From assembly GCF_001983165.1 (NCBI RefSeq), contig NZ_MNPU01000005.1, forward strand, positions 62,001 through 126,000: a stretch of DNA of 64,000 bases, in the 5' to 3' direction. Each line of letters begins with the position of its first letter. Position 1 is the stretch's first letter. The stretch comes from Pseudomonas gessardii. GTDB lineage: Bacteria > Pseudomonadota > Gammaproteobacteria > Pseudomonadales > Pseudomonadaceae. Shown piece by piece: positions 9,850 through 18,617 of the stretch. Both the position numbers and the translations under genes were made by a program. The notes beneath the pieces are model-generated. The model saw nothing but the letters and a program-made list of their open reading frames with translations. It was not told the DNA's origin and did not search any database.

Positions 9850-9865
9850 ACGCCACGCAACCCCC

Positions 9866-9984
9866 TGTAGGAATGGGCTTGTGTAGGAGCTGGCTTGCCT
9901 GCGATGCAGACGCCTCGGTGTATCAGTGATACCGAGGGGATGCTATCGCAGGCAAGCCAGCTCCCACACAAGCCAGCTCCCACA
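9866..9984. repeat. Nested REPIN (a REPIN flanked by remnants of another REP pair)
   Basis: The inner pair (9882-9968) is REP-type GGAGCTGGCTTGCCTGCGAT and its inverse. It is flanked on the left by TGTAGGAATGGGCTTG and on the right by CAAGCCAGCTCCCACA, which look like the outer ends of a second REP pair. It fills the glgP to DUF2339 gap. Confidence 0.85.
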
Positions 9985-10034
9985 TGGGTTGCGCGTCTAT
10001 ATACTAGGCCTCGGTTTGCTTAGGGATTTGGACC

Positions 10035-13000
10035 ATGCAATGGATGTTCATGCTGATTGGCCTGGTGCTCGGCTGGGCGCTGGATGAATCGTTCAGTGAT
10101 GCAGGCTTCGGTGCACTGCTGGGTTTGGGGATTGGCCAGGCCATTCGCCTGTCGCACCTCGGCAGTGCCCTGAAGGCGCTGGAGCAACGCCTCGCGCTGC
10201 TGGAAAAGCCGCCTCAGGTCGAACCATCCATGGCCGAACCCGCGCCTGCCCCAGAGCTGGTCTGGGAGTTGCCCGCCGAACTGCAACCCATCTCTGCTCC
10301 CGAGCCGAGCCCGCCGCTGCCGGACGACCTGTGGAAACCGGCCGCCGTTGCCCGCGAAGCTGAACCCGAAACACCCCGTGCCCCCAACCTGATCGAACGG
10401 GCCATCGGCGCCGCGCGCAACTGGCTGCTGGGCGGCAATACCGTGCTGCGGGTCGGTGTCGTCCTGCTGTTTTTGGGCCTGGCGTTTTTGCTGCGCTATG
10501 CCACCGAAGGTGTGGACGTGCCCATTGAGCTGCGCTACGTCGGGGTCGCCGCCTGCGCCCTGGGCTTGCTGGGCCTGGGTTGGTGGCTGCGCCTGCGCCG
10601 GGGCAGTTACGCGCTGATCCTGCAAGGCACCGGTATTGCGGTGTTGTACCTGACGGTGTTCGCCGCCATGCGCCTGCATCCCTTGCTCGACCCCGGCGCG
10701 GCGCTCGGCCTGTTGGTGGCGGTGACGCTGTTCTCGGCGATCCTGGCGATTACCCAGGACGCCATCGGCCTGGCCTGCGCCGCTGCCCTCGGCGGGTTTG
10801 CCGCGCCGATCCTGGCGTCCACCGGCGAAGGCAGCCATGTGGCGCTGTTCAGCTACTTCGCCCTACTCAACGCCGGCATTCTCGCCATCGCCTGGTTCAA
10901 GGCCTGGCGCTTGCTCAATGTGATTGGCTTTGCCGGCACCTTCGGCATTGGCTTCGCCTGGGGCATTCGTTCCTACACCCCGGAACTGCTGTGGAGTACC
11001 GAGCCATTCCTGATCCTGTTTTTCCTGATGTACCTGGCCATCGGCCTGTTGTTTGCGCGGCGCAAACTCCTGGAAACCCCCGACGCTCCGGCCGATGCCA
11101 GCCGTGGCGCGCTGCTGCGCTGGTCGGCAGCCAAGGGCGATTATGTCGATGGCGGCCTGTTGTTCGGCCCGCCGCTGGTGGCGTTTGGTTTGCAGTTCAC
11201 CCTGGTGCAACACCTGGCCTTTGCTCCGGCTTTCAGTGCGCTGGCATTGGGCATCATCTATATGGCCCTGGCGCGGGTGCTCAGGGGCGGGCGCACGGTG
11301 TTGCTGGCAGAAACCTGCCTGGCCCTGGGCGTGATCTTCGCCAGCCTGGCGATCCCCCTGGGCCTGGATGCGCGCTGGACCGCCGCCGCCTGGGCGGTGG
11401 AGGGCGCGGGGATCCTCTGGCTTGGCCTGCGTCAGCAGCGCACGTTGGCGCGTGGGTTCGGCCTGTTGTTGCAACTGGGTTCAGCGCTGGCCTTTCTCAG
11501 TGAGCTGGAGGTGGGCGAACACACGCTGCTGGACGGCGCGGCGCTGGGTGCCTTGTTGCTCGGCGTGGCGTTGCTGTTCAGCTTCCAGCAACTGCGTACG
11601 GCTGCGCATGGGCAGATCAGCCAGTGGGAGCGCAAGGGCTTGCCGGTCCTGGCCGGCCTAGGCCTGGGTTTTGTGTATCTGCTGGCACCGTTGCTGCTGG
11701 CCGAGCAGGGCACCGCGATCAGCTGGGCGCTGGCGGGGCTGGTCAGCGTGTTTGTCGGCCTGCATATCGCTTCGCGCACTGTCCTGTTCTGCGCGCTCGG
11801 CGTGCAAGTGTTGGCGGGGGCGTTGCTCACGCTGACGTCATGGGGCGCCGAGGAATTGCCGGTGTTTCGCCATATCGGTTTCTGGGCGCCCATGCTGGTC
11901 GGGCTGGCCGCCTTTGTCGGGGCCTGGCGTTTGCAGGGCGGCGGTCAACGGCTCAACTTGCCGCTGCTAGCCAACGGCCTGCTGGCCTGGGGCGCGGCGT
12001 GGTGGGTGTTGGCGCTGAACCACGAAGTGCTGCGCTTCACCCCGCCGGAGTTGCAAGCCACCTTCCTATTGGCGGCGGCAGCGGCCAGCGCGGCACTGTG
12101 GACGCTGCTGGCGTTGCGCCTGCGCTGGGCCTCCCTGGCCACCCTCTGCCTGTTGCTGATGCCGGCGGCGGCGCTGGTGCTGCTGGTGTCGTTGCATCGC
12201 TATTACCATCCGGCAGCCGAATGGGGCTGGCTGGCCTGGCTCGCGGTGTTCGCCGTGCATTTTATTGCGCTGCGTTATTTGGCTGACCTGGCGGCGGCCA
12301 AGGCCCTGAGCGTGGCCCATGTGCTGGGCTGCTGGATGCTGATCGGCATGCTGGCCCTGGAGTTACGCTACGGCCTGTTGGTGCTCTCGGTGCAATACAA
12401 CGCCTGGCGCTGGCTGGGCTGGGCGATTTTCCCCAGCCTGTACCTGATAGCGGTTGCTGCGCCGCGCCAGTGGCCGTGGCCGATATCTGCTTATGTGCGT
12501 GAATACCGCTTGCTGGCCGCGCTGCCGTTGGCGGCGTTGATGCTGGTGTGGTTCTGGCTGGCCAATAGCTTCAGCGACGGTACGGCCAGGCCATTGCCAT
12601 ATGTGCCGTTGCTCAACCCCTTGGATCTTGGCCTGCTGTTCGCGCTGCTGGGTGTGTACCTGTGGGCGCGCAGCGCGGCGCCGCAACTGGGCGGCCGCAC
12701 CCCGTGGATTGCCCAGGGCGTTGCCGGGGTCTCGCTGTTTGCCTTCTTCACCGCCTTGGTGATGCGCGCGGCGCACCATTGGGGCGGCGTGCCGTTTGAG
12801 CTGGATGCGTTGCTCGATTCGATGCTGGTCCAGGCCGGGCTGTCGATTGTCTGGACCCTGATTGCCCTGGGCCTGATGATCGGCGGCCATCTGCGCAATC
12901 GTCGGGAGGTGTGGCTGGTCGGCGCGGTGCTGATTGGGGTGGTGGTCGCCAAACTGTTCCTCGTCGAGCTGAGCAACCGTGGCGGGCTGGAGCGGATTGT

Positions 13001-13091
13001 GTCGTTTATCGGCGTGGGCGGGTTGTTGCTGGTGGTGGGTTATTTCGCCCCGCTGCCGCCTAAACGTGAACTGCAAGGAGCATCCTCTTGA
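10035..13091 (+). CDS. Large polytopic membrane protein, DUF2339 family
   Basis: 1018 residues. A short membrane segment at the N-terminus is followed by a Pro/Ala/Glu-rich linker (about residues 55-125). After that comes a very long run of hydrophobic helices, well over twenty by eye, to the C-terminus (…FIGVGGLLLVVGYFAPLPPKRE). This architecture is that of DUF2339 inner-membrane proteins, whose function is unknown. The start is ATG at 10035. The stop overlaps the TTG start of the next gene by four bases, so the two products are translationally coupled and probably work together in the envelope. Confidence 0.85.
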   Translation: MQWMFMLIGLVLGWALDESFSDAGFGALLGLGIGQAIRLSHLGSALKALEQRLALLEKPPQVEPSMAEPAPAPELVWELPAELQPISAPEPSPPLPDDLWKPAAVAREAEPETPRAPNLIERAIGAARNWLLGGNTVLRVGVVLLFLGLAFLLRYATEGVDVPIELRYVGVAACALGLLGLGWWLRLRRGSYALILQGTGIAVLYLTVFAAMRLHPLLDPGAALGLLVAVTLFSAILAITQDAIGLACAAALGGFAAPILASTGEGSHVALFSYFALLNAGILAIAWFKAWRLLNVIGFAGTFGIGFAWGIRSYTPELLWSTEPFLILFFLMYLAIGLLFARRKLLETPDAPADASRGALLRWSAAKGDYVDGGLLFGPPLVAFGLQFTLVQHLAFAPAFSALALGIIYMALARVLRGGRTVLLAETCLALGVIFASLAIPLGLDARWTAAAWAVEGAGILWLGLRQQRTLARGFGLLLQLGSALAFLSELEVGEHTLLDGAALGALLLGVALLFSFQQLRTAAHGQISQWERKGLPVLAGLGLGFVYLLAPLLLAEQGTAISWALAGLVSVFVGLHIASRTVLFCALGVQVLAGALLTLTSWGAEELPVFRHIGFWAPMLVGLAAFVGAWRLQGGGQRLNLPLLANGLLAWGAAWWVLALNHEVLRFTPPELQATFLLAAAAASAALWTLLALRLRWASLATLCLLLMPAAALVLLVSLHRYYHPAAEWGWLAWLAVFAVHFIALRYLADLAAAKALSVAHVLGCWMLIGMLALELRYGLLVLSVQYNAWRWLGWAIFPSLYLIAVAAPRQWPWPISAYVREYRLLAALPLAALMLVWFWLANSFSDGTARPLPYVPLLNPLDLGLLFALLGVYLWARSAAPQLGGRTPWIAQGVAGVSLFAFFTALVMRAAHHWGGVPFELDALLDSMLVQAGLSIVWTLIALGLMIGGHLRNRREVWLVGAVLIGVVVAKLFLVELSNRGGLERIVSFIGVGGLLLVVGYFAPLPPKRELQGASS

Positions 13092-14428
13092 TCGGCAAAC
13101 TGAGCATCGCGCTATTGGGCCTGTGTGCCGCCTTATCGGCAGGGGCCCGGGAAGCCCCCGGCGACTTCACCCGCCAGGCGCCACTGCTGATCAGCGGCGA
13201 AGGCCCTTGGTACCGCCTGGAACTGCCGCTGGCCGTGCAATTGAGCGCCCGTCAGGCGGATCTGCGTGATGTGCGGGTCTTCAATGCGGCCGGTGAGCCC
13301 CTGGCATATGCGCTGGTGCGGCAGTCGGCCCAAGGCACAGAAAACCTGACCCGCCTCAAGGGCTTCCCGTTGTACGCCACCGCCGACAGTGGCGACACCG
13401 CACCGGGCGTGCGCGTGCAATCCAGCGCCACCGGCACCTTGGTCCAGGTGCAACCTGCCAGTGAAGCGCCGACCGGCACGCAGGTGCGGCGCGGCTGGTT
13501 GCTTGATGCCAGTGCGGTCAAGGCACCGTTGCACAAACTGATCCTCGACTGGAGTAGCGAGCGCGACGGTTTCCAGCGTTTCAGCATTGAAGCCAGCGAC
13601 GACTTGCAGCAGTGGCGGGCGTGGGGCGAAGGGCAGGTGGCGCGCCTGGCGTTTGCCGATGAACGGGTAGAGCAGCGTGAAGTCGCTTTGCCAGGGCAGC
13701 CGGCCCGCTATTTACGCCTGTTATGGCAAGGCCAGGCCGCGCCTGAGTTGACGTCCATCCAAGTGCAGAGCACCAGCAGCCTGCCATTGGCGCTGGTATG
13801 GTCGCAGCCGATGGCCGGTAGCGTCATCCAGCCCGGGCAATACAGCTGGCAGTTGCCCACGGCGCTGAATATCGAACGGGTGCGCATCGAGTTGCATCAA
13901 TCCAATAGCCTGGCGCCGGTTGGCCTGCTGGGGCGCCAGGGCAGCCAGCAGGCGTGGCAGCCGTTGAGCCGTGGTTTGCTCTACCGGTTGACGCAGGGCG
14001 GGCAAGACGTCACCCAGGATCAATTGCAGCTGCCGGGTTACCCGGTCGAGCAACTCAAGCTGGAGGTCGATGAGCGCGGTGGCGGCCTGGGGGCCGAAGC
14101 CCCGGCGTTGCGCTTTGCCGTGCGGGCCACGCAACTGGTGTTCCTGGCGCGGGGCGAGCCGCCGTTCACCCTGGCGGTGGGCAACCCGTCGGTCAAGGCG
14201 GCGAACCTGTCGTTGGCGACGCTGATCCCCGACTACTCAGCGCAGCGCCTCGCAGCGTTGGGCCAGGCCAGGGTCGATGGCCAGTGGCATGCCAATGTGC
14301 CGGTCGCACCCACTGTCGCAGGTATCAACTGGCAGGCAATCGGCCTGTGGGCCGTATTGCTGCTGGGCGTAGCGGCACTCGGGGGCATGGCCTACAGCCT
14401 ATTGCGCAAGCCGCCGGCCAAGCCCTGA
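13088..14428 (+). CDS. DUF3999 family exported/membrane-anchored protein
   Basis: 446 residues with a Sec signal peptide (MIGKLSIALLGLCAALSAGA), a large beta-rich periplasmic portion resembling carbohydrate-binding or discoidin-like folds (ARYLRLLW, LPGYPVEQLKLEVDE), and one C-terminal membrane helix (about residues 415-437) before a short basic tail. This layout puts the bulk of the protein in the periplasm. The start is TTG at 13088, preceded by AAGGAG at good spacing and overlapping the DUF2339 stop (TTGA). Function is unknown; the coupling to DUF2339 is the best clue. Confidence 0.8.
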   Translation: MIGKLSIALLGLCAALSAGAREAPGDFTRQAPLLISGEGPWYRLELPLAVQLSARQADLRDVRVFNAAGEPLAYALVRQSAQGTENLTRLKGFPLYATADSGDTAPGVRVQSSATGTLVQVQPASEAPTGTQVRRGWLLDASAVKAPLHKLILDWSSERDGFQRFSIEASDDLQQWRAWGEGQVARLAFADERVEQREVALPGQPARYLRLLWQGQAAPELTSIQVQSTSSLPLALVWSQPMAGSVIQPGQYSWQLPTALNIERVRIELHQSNSLAPVGLLGRQGSQQAWQPLSRGLLYRLTQGGQDVTQDQLQLPGYPVEQLKLEVDERGGGLGAEAPALRFAVRATQLVFLARGEPPFTLAVGNPSVKAANLSLATLIPDYSAQRLAALGQARVDGQWHANVPVAPTVAGINWQAIGLWAVLLLGVAALGGMAYSLLRKPPAKP

Positions 14429-14540
14429 GCCGGGGCCTACATGAACTCTGTCAGGCTTATCTCGTCTGATAGGAGGAAATGCGCCCCGACTCGCGCTAAA
14501 CTGCGCGGGTTTTTAGCCCCCCCATTCTCCGGAGCCGTCC

Positions 14541-15551
14541 ATGTCCCGCGTTACCCTGAGTCGCTATTTGATTGAGCAGACCCGCAGCAACAACACCCCT
14601 GCCGATCTGCGCTTCCTGATCGAAGTGGTGGCGCGTGCTTGCAAGGAAATCAGCCACGCCGTGTCCAAGGGCGCGCTGGGCGGTGTCCTGGGCAGCATGG
14701 GCACTGAAAACGTGCAAGGCGAAGTGCAGAAGAAACTCGACGTGATTTCCAACGAAATCCTGCTCGAAGCCAACGAATGGGGCGGTCACCTGGCCGGCAT
14801 GGCGTCTGAAGAAATGGACAATGCCTACCAGATCCCGGGCAAGTACCCCAAAGGCGCGTACCTGCTGGTATTCGATCCGCTGGACGGCTCGTCGAACATC
14901 GACATCAACGCGCCAGTCGGCACCATCTTCTCGGTGCTGCGTTGCCCTAACGAATACCTGAGCCAGAACGAAGCCCTGAACGAAAAGGCCTTCCTGCAGC
15001 CAGGCACCGAGCAGGTCGCTGCCGGCTATGCGATCTACGGCCCGCAGACCATGCTGGTGCTGACCCTGGGCGATGGCGTCAAGGGCTTTACCCTGGACCG
15101 TGAAATGGGCAGCTTCGTGCTGACCCACGAAGACATCTCCATTCCTGCCTCGACCCAGGAATTTGCGATCAACATGTCCAACCAGCGCCACTGGGAAGAA
15201 CCGGTCAAGCGCTACGTCAACGAGCTGATGGAAGGCGAAGAAGGCCCGCTGAAGAAAAACTTCAACATGCGCTGGGTGGCCGCGATGGTTGCCGACGTGC
15301 ACCGCATCCTGACCCGTGGTGGCCTGTTCATGTACCCACGCGACAGCCGCGAGCCGTCCAAGCCGGGCAAACTGCGCCTGATGTACGAAGCCAACCCGAT
15401 GTCGTTCCTGGTTGAGCAGGCGGGCGGTGCGTCGACTGACGGCCACCAGCGCATCCTCGACATCCAGCCTGAAGGCCTGCACCAGCGTGTGGCGGTGTTC
15501 CTGGGGTCCAAGGAAGAAGTGGCGCGTGTGACGGGTTACCACAAGGCGTAA
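14541..15551 (+). CDS. fbp: Fructose-1,6-bisphosphatase class I
   Basis: A gluconeogenic enzyme converting fructose-1,6-bisphosphate to fructose-6-phosphate with Mg2+. The 336 residues match the family. The metal-binding signature [10 protein letters not shown] lies near residue 113, followed by the sugar-phosphate segment [20 protein letters not shown]. It begins at ATG 14541 ([13 protein letters not shown]). Preferred-codon use suggests good expression, which fits a genus that lives largely on organic and amino acids. A terminator follows directly. Confidence 0.97.
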   Translation: MSRVTLSRYLIEQTRSNNTPADLRFLIEVVARACKEISHAVSKGALGGVLGSMGTENVQGEVQKKLDVISNEILLEANEWGGHLAGMASEEMDNAYQIPGKYPKGAYLLVFDPLDGSSNIDINAPVGTIFSVLRCPNEYLSQNEALNEKAFLQPGTEQVAAGYAIYGPQTMLVLTLGDGVKGFTLDREMGSFVLTHEDISIPASTQEFAINMSNQRHWEEPVKRYVNELMEGEEGPLKKNFNMRWVAAMVADVHRILTRGGLFMYPRDSREPSKPGKLRLMYEANPMSFLVEQAGGASTDGHQRILDIQPEGLHQRVAVFLGSKEEVARVTGYHKA

Positions 15552-15562
15552 GGTCTTTCGGT

Positions 15563-15607
15563 AAAAAAGACGCCCCGAAGTGTTCTCAGCGCTTTGGGGC
15601 GTTTTTG
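15563..15607. terminator. Intrinsic terminator of fbp, overlapping the end of the small minus-strand gene
   Basis: Stem ACGCCCCGAAG...CTTTGGGGCGT, with an A-run before and a T-run after, so it should work on both strands. Its right arm also encodes the last residues (N-A-P-K-R-stop) of the convergent small gene. Confidence 0.85.
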
Positions 15608-15768
15608 TTCATGCATTGCTCCGTTGGCTGATCTTGGTCGAGCTCCCCGAACACCTGTTCCATATCTTGAAAATTTCCTGCTTCGATCTCTCGGTTTCCC
15701 TGCGCCAAAATTGCCAGTAGCGCTGCGGTTTGTAGAGATTCTTCATTGGTTTTTCGACTGTCGCTCAT
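15586..15768 (-). CDS. Small acidic protein resembling the C-terminal part of type II antitoxins; orphan
   Basis: 60 residues. AAGGGGA sits seven bases before the ATG, supporting translation. The central block AALLAILAQGNREIEAGNFQDMEQVFGELD resembles the helical toxin-binding tail of RelB/Phd/ParD-like antitoxins (A-x-L-x-x-L-x-x-G-x-x-x-I-x-x-G-x-x...L). No DNA-binding fold is evident and no toxin gene lies nearby. The stop codon falls inside the fbp terminator. Similarity is by eye only; a regulatory small protein or a relic are both possible. Confidence 0.5.
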   Translation of the reverse strand: MSDSRKTNEESLQTAALLAILAQGNREIEAGNFQDMEQVFGELDQDQPTEQCMNKNAPKR

Positions 15769-16087
15769 TTGTTTTTCCCCTTCAGGTCGTAGACGCGGTG
15801 TAGCAGTTGTCTAGCTTAAGCGAAGCCGTCGTAAACTATGCGACACGGTGTACCTGGAACACCATTGTCGCTGGATTGCGAGTGCTGCGCATTTTAACGC
15901 AGAGCTGCTATGAAATTTTTGGGATGACGAGCCAGGCGGTATCTACGCAATACTTGCGTTTGAAGTCGTGTAAATACACGCTGGGCAGAAAAAAGAAATA
16001 CCACCCCCCTCTGGGAACCAGACCCCCCTTTTCCCTTCTAAGCTTCTGGCAGACCCCACTGCTGTGTGTCCCTCCAGGAGCTCTACC
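15769..16087. other. Intergenic stretch without a convincing gene
   Basis: About 320 bases between the small minus-strand gene and the lipoprotein gene. It holds two short dyads: GGTGT-N7-ACACC at 15847-15863 (inside CGAC...GTCG), upstream of the small gene and possibly an operator, and CGTGT-AAAT-ACACG at 15967-15980. Base composition is lower in GC than the neighbours. I see no supported coding frame. Confidence 0.5.
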
Positions 16088-16342
16088 ATGTCGTTACGCC
16101 GTCTCGCCCTCTTGTGCTTTTGCGTGCTGTTGGCCGCTTGCAGCAAGGTCACCCAGGAAAACTACCAGAAGCTCTCGGCTGGCATGGCCAAGGCCGAGGT
16201 GGAGTCGCTGTTGGGCAAGCCCACTGATTGTTCCGGCGCGCTGGGCATGTCCAGTTGCACCTGGGGCGATAAAAACAGCTTTATCAGCGTGCAGTACGCC
16301 GGTGACAAAGTTCTGATGTTTTCCGGGCAAGGCCTGAAGTAA
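16088..16342 (+). CDS. Small lipoprotein, DUF3862/SmpA-like (BamE-like) fold
   Basis: 84 residues. Lipoprotein signal peptide with lipobox LLAAC (Cys about residue 18), then Y-x-K-L-x-x-G-M-x-x-x-E-V-x-x-L-L-G-x-P, the pattern that defines SmpA/OmlA-like and DUF3862 domains. AGGAG lies five to ten bases before the ATG at 16088. Asp is absent at +2 (Ser follows Cys), so outer-membrane sorting is expected. Exact role unknown. It is 30 bases upstream of the lipocalin gene, and the two form one unit ending in a terminator. Confidence 0.8.
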   Translation: MSLRRLALLCFCVLLAACSKVTQENYQKLSAGMAKAEVESLLGKPTDCSGALGMSSCTWGDKNSFISVQYAGDKVLMFSGQGLK

Positions 16343-16372
16343 ACCGGGGCGCAAGCCTGCGGGAGAAGAAGA

Positions 16373-16942
16373 ATGATGCGTTTTGTTTTGTACCTTTGCG
16401 CCAGCCTGTTTTTGGCAGGCTGCGCCAGCCATTCTGGCGATGATCTGCAACCCAAGACTGTTGGCAGCGTCAACCTCAAGCGTTACCAGGGCACCTGGTA
16501 CGAGCTGGCCCGTCTGCCCATGTACTTCCAGCGCAACTGCGCGCAATCCGAGGCCCGTTATTCCCTGCTGCCCGATGGCGACATGTCAGTGTTCAACCGC
16601 TGCCTGACCACCGAGTGGAAGTGGGAAGAAGCCAAGGGCACGGCTACGCCGCAGGTCCCGGGCAAGACCGACAAGCTGTGGGTCGAATTCAATAACTGGT
16701 TCACCGCCCTGCTGCCGGGCGTGACCAAGGGCGATTACTGGGTGTTGTATGTCAGCGATGACTACAAGACCGCCATCGTCGGCAGCCCGAGCCGGCGCTA
16801 TATGTGGCTGTTGTCACGCACGCCGACTGTCAGTGCCGACACCCGCGAAGACCTGCTGAGCAGGGCGCGCCAGCAGGGTTACGACACCACACGGTTGATC
16901 TGGCGTACGTCGGATAAACAGATGGCCAAGACCTCGCAGTAA
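16373..16942 (+). CDS. blc: Outer-membrane lipoprotein, bacterial lipocalin
   Basis: 189 residues with lipobox LFLAGC and the lipocalin signature YQGTWYELARLP about residues 42-53. A second conserved region is YWVLYVSDDYKTAIVGSPSRRYMWLLSR, typical of Blc/ApoD-like proteins, which bind fatty acids or lysophospholipids. GGGAGAAGAAG precedes two tandem ATG codons (16373 and 16376); either may be used. It follows the small lipoprotein gene and is closed by a terminator. Confidence 0.92.
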   Translation: MMRFVLYLCASLFLAGCASHSGDDLQPKTVGSVNLKRYQGTWYELARLPMYFQRNCAQSEARYSLLPDGDMSVFNRCLTTEWKWEEAKGTATPQVPGKTDKLWVEFNNWFTALLPGVTKGDYWVLYVSDDYKTAIVGSPSRRYMWLLSRTPTVSADTREDLLSRARQQGYDTTRLIWRTSDKQMAKTSQ

Positions 16943-16965
16943 CCCGAAACAAGGTCGAGTAAAGA

Positions 16966-16998
16966 AGGGCGGGCTTGCCATAAAGCCCGCTCTTTTTT
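16966..16998 (+). terminator. Intrinsic terminator of the lipoprotein-lipocalin unit
   Basis: Stem GGGCGGGCTT / AAGCCCGCTC (one G-T pair) with a seven-base T-run. Confidence 0.85.
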
Positions 16999-17037
16999 TG
17001 GTTTTTTGCAAAGCCAGAAGGGCACCACGCTACCCAA

Positions 17038-17127
17038 TGTGGGAGCTGGCTTGCCTGCGATGGCGGCGGGCCAGTCGATGACGATTTCGACTGACACACG
17101 GCTATCGCGGGCAAGCTCGCTCCCACA
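17038..17127. repeat. REPIN between blc and hutF
   Basis: Left REP GGAGCTGGCTTGCCTGCGAT; the inverted right REP, however, is of the other subtype (CGCGGGCAAGCTCGCTCCC). About 40 bases lie between. It sits between convergent genes. Confidence 0.85.
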
Positions 17128-17144
17128 TGGGTTATGGGTTGTTC

Positions 17145-18509
17145 TTAAGACAACAAGTCTCTCAGGACTTGCGCGAAGGCCCGGCTGCTCTCTTCCTCGC
17201 CCGCATGATGCCCATCGCGCACCACCCACTGGCCATTGACCAGCACATCCCGCACCTGCCGATCCCCGCCGGCAAACAGCCAGCGATTAAGAATGCCATC
17301 CTCATGGGCCGTGGCCAGGTATGGATCATTGCCATCGAGCACCAGCCAGTCCGCACGCTTGCCCACTTCCAGGCGGCCAATGGTTTGCCCCAGCGCCTGG
17401 GCGCCGCCGTCCAGCGCCGCGTCATACAGGGTGCGGCCGACCATCGGTTGATCGCTGCGGTACAGCCGGTTGCGCCGCTGGTCGCGCAGGCGCTGGCCGT
17501 ATTCCAGCCAGCGCAGTTCTTCGACCACGCTCAAGGACACATGGCTGTCCGAACCAATGCCCATGCGCCCGCCCTGGGCCAGGAAGTCCACTGCCGGGAA
17601 AATCCCGTCGCCCAGGTTGGCCTCAGTGGTCAGGCACAGCCCGGCGATCGCCCGGCTGTTGGCCATCAATGTCACTTCGTCGGGGTTGGCGTGGGTGGCA
17701 TGCACCAGGCACCAGCGCTGGTCGACGTGCACGTTGTCATACAGCCATTGCAGCGGGCGCTTGCCGCTCCAGGCCAGGCAATCGTCGACTTCCTTTTGCT
17801 GCTCGGCGATATGGATATGCACCGGGCAGGCCTTATCGCTGGCGGCCAGCACTGTGCTGATCTGTTGCGGCGTTACCGCGCGCAATGAGTGGAAGCACAG
17901 GCCCAGTTGCTGCGCCGGTTGTGCCGCCAGGATCGGTTGCAGGCGTGCCTGCAGGTCCAGGTAGTTATCGGTGCTGTTGATAAAACGGCGCTGGCCGTCG
18001 TTCGGCGCCTGGCCGCCAAAGCCCGAGTGGCTGTACAGCACCGGCAGCAAGGTCAGGCCGATCCCGCTGCTGGCCGCCGCCAGGCTGATCTGGCGCGACA
18101 GTTCGGTGGGGTCGCTGTAAGGCTGGCCGCTGATATCGTGGTGTACATAGTGGAACTCGGCGACCGAGGTGTAGCCGGCCTTGAGCATCTCGATATACAG
18201 CTGGCGGGCGATGACCTGCAGTTGCTCGGGGCTGATCTGGCCGACCATGCGGTACATCAGGTCGCGCCAGGTCCAGAAACTGTCATTGGGGTTGCCGGCG
18301 ACCTCCGCCAGCCCCGCCATGGCCCGTTGAAACGCATGGGAATGCAGGTTCGGCATGCCCGGCAACAACGGGCCTCTCAGCCGTTCGGCGCCGTCTGCGC
18401 TGGCATTGGCCGCAACGTTGGTCAGCAGGCCATCAGCGCTGACTTCAAGGCGTACATCAGTGGCCCATCCATTAGGCAGCAGTGCGCGTTCGGCAAAGAA
18501 AGCGGACAT
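17145..18509 (-). CDS. hutF: Formimidoylglutamate deiminase
   Basis: Converts N-formimino-L-glutamate to N-formylglutamate, the fourth step of the five-step Pseudomonas histidine route, feeding HutG. A 454-residue amidohydrolase. Metal-ligand motifs are NLHSHAFQR, HIHIAEQ, HATHANPDE and GSDSHVSLS in the expected order. I chose the ATG at 18509; a TTG two codons upstream is in frame but less likely. It is transcribed away from hutC, with a HutC-type operator between the two, so it should be repressed until urocanate appears. Confidence 0.95.
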   Translation of the reverse strand: MSAFFAERALLPNGWATDVRLEVSADGLLTNVAANASADGAERLRGPLLPGMPNLHSHAFQRAMAGLAEVAGNPNDSFWTWRDLMYRMVGQISPEQLQVIARQLYIEMLKAGYTSVAEFHYVHHDISGQPYSDPTELSRQISLAAASSGIGLTLLPVLYSHSGFGGQAPNDGQRRFINSTDNYLDLQARLQPILAAQPAQQLGLCFHSLRAVTPQQISTVLAASDKACPVHIHIAEQQKEVDDCLAWSGKRPLQWLYDNVHVDQRWCLVHATHANPDEVTLMANSRAIAGLCLTTEANLGDGIFPAVDFLAQGGRMGIGSDSHVSLSVVEELRWLEYGQRLRDQRRNRLYRSDQPMVGRTLYDAALDGGAQALGQTIGRLEVGKRADWLVLDGNDPYLATAHEDGILNRWLFAGGDRQVRDVLVNGQWVVRDGHHAGEEESSRAFAQVLRDLLS

Positions 18510-18537
18510 GATCAAGGCACCCCGGTCGTGTGTTTAT

Positions 18538-18555
18538 TTGTATATACATATACAG
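18538..18555. promoter_or_regulatory. HutC operator between hutF and hutC
   Basis: TGTATAT-AC-ATATACA (18539-18554) is a perfect dyad. Its left part, TGTATATACA, is itself a perfect decamer palindrome differing by one base from the core of the hutU operator at 20224. It would let HutC control both divergent genes. Confidence 0.75.
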
Positions 18556-18617
18556 ACGTTTGCCTGCTCGGTAAACTCCGGCAATCTATGCATCTTTTCC
18601 CCCTGCAAGGATTCCCC

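Noticed and set aside
15807..16316. Plus-strand open frame of about 170 codons before and across the small lipoprotein gene
   Set aside because: It has no ribosome site or recognisable domain and overlaps, in another frame, the well-supported lipoprotein with its lipobox and AGGAG.
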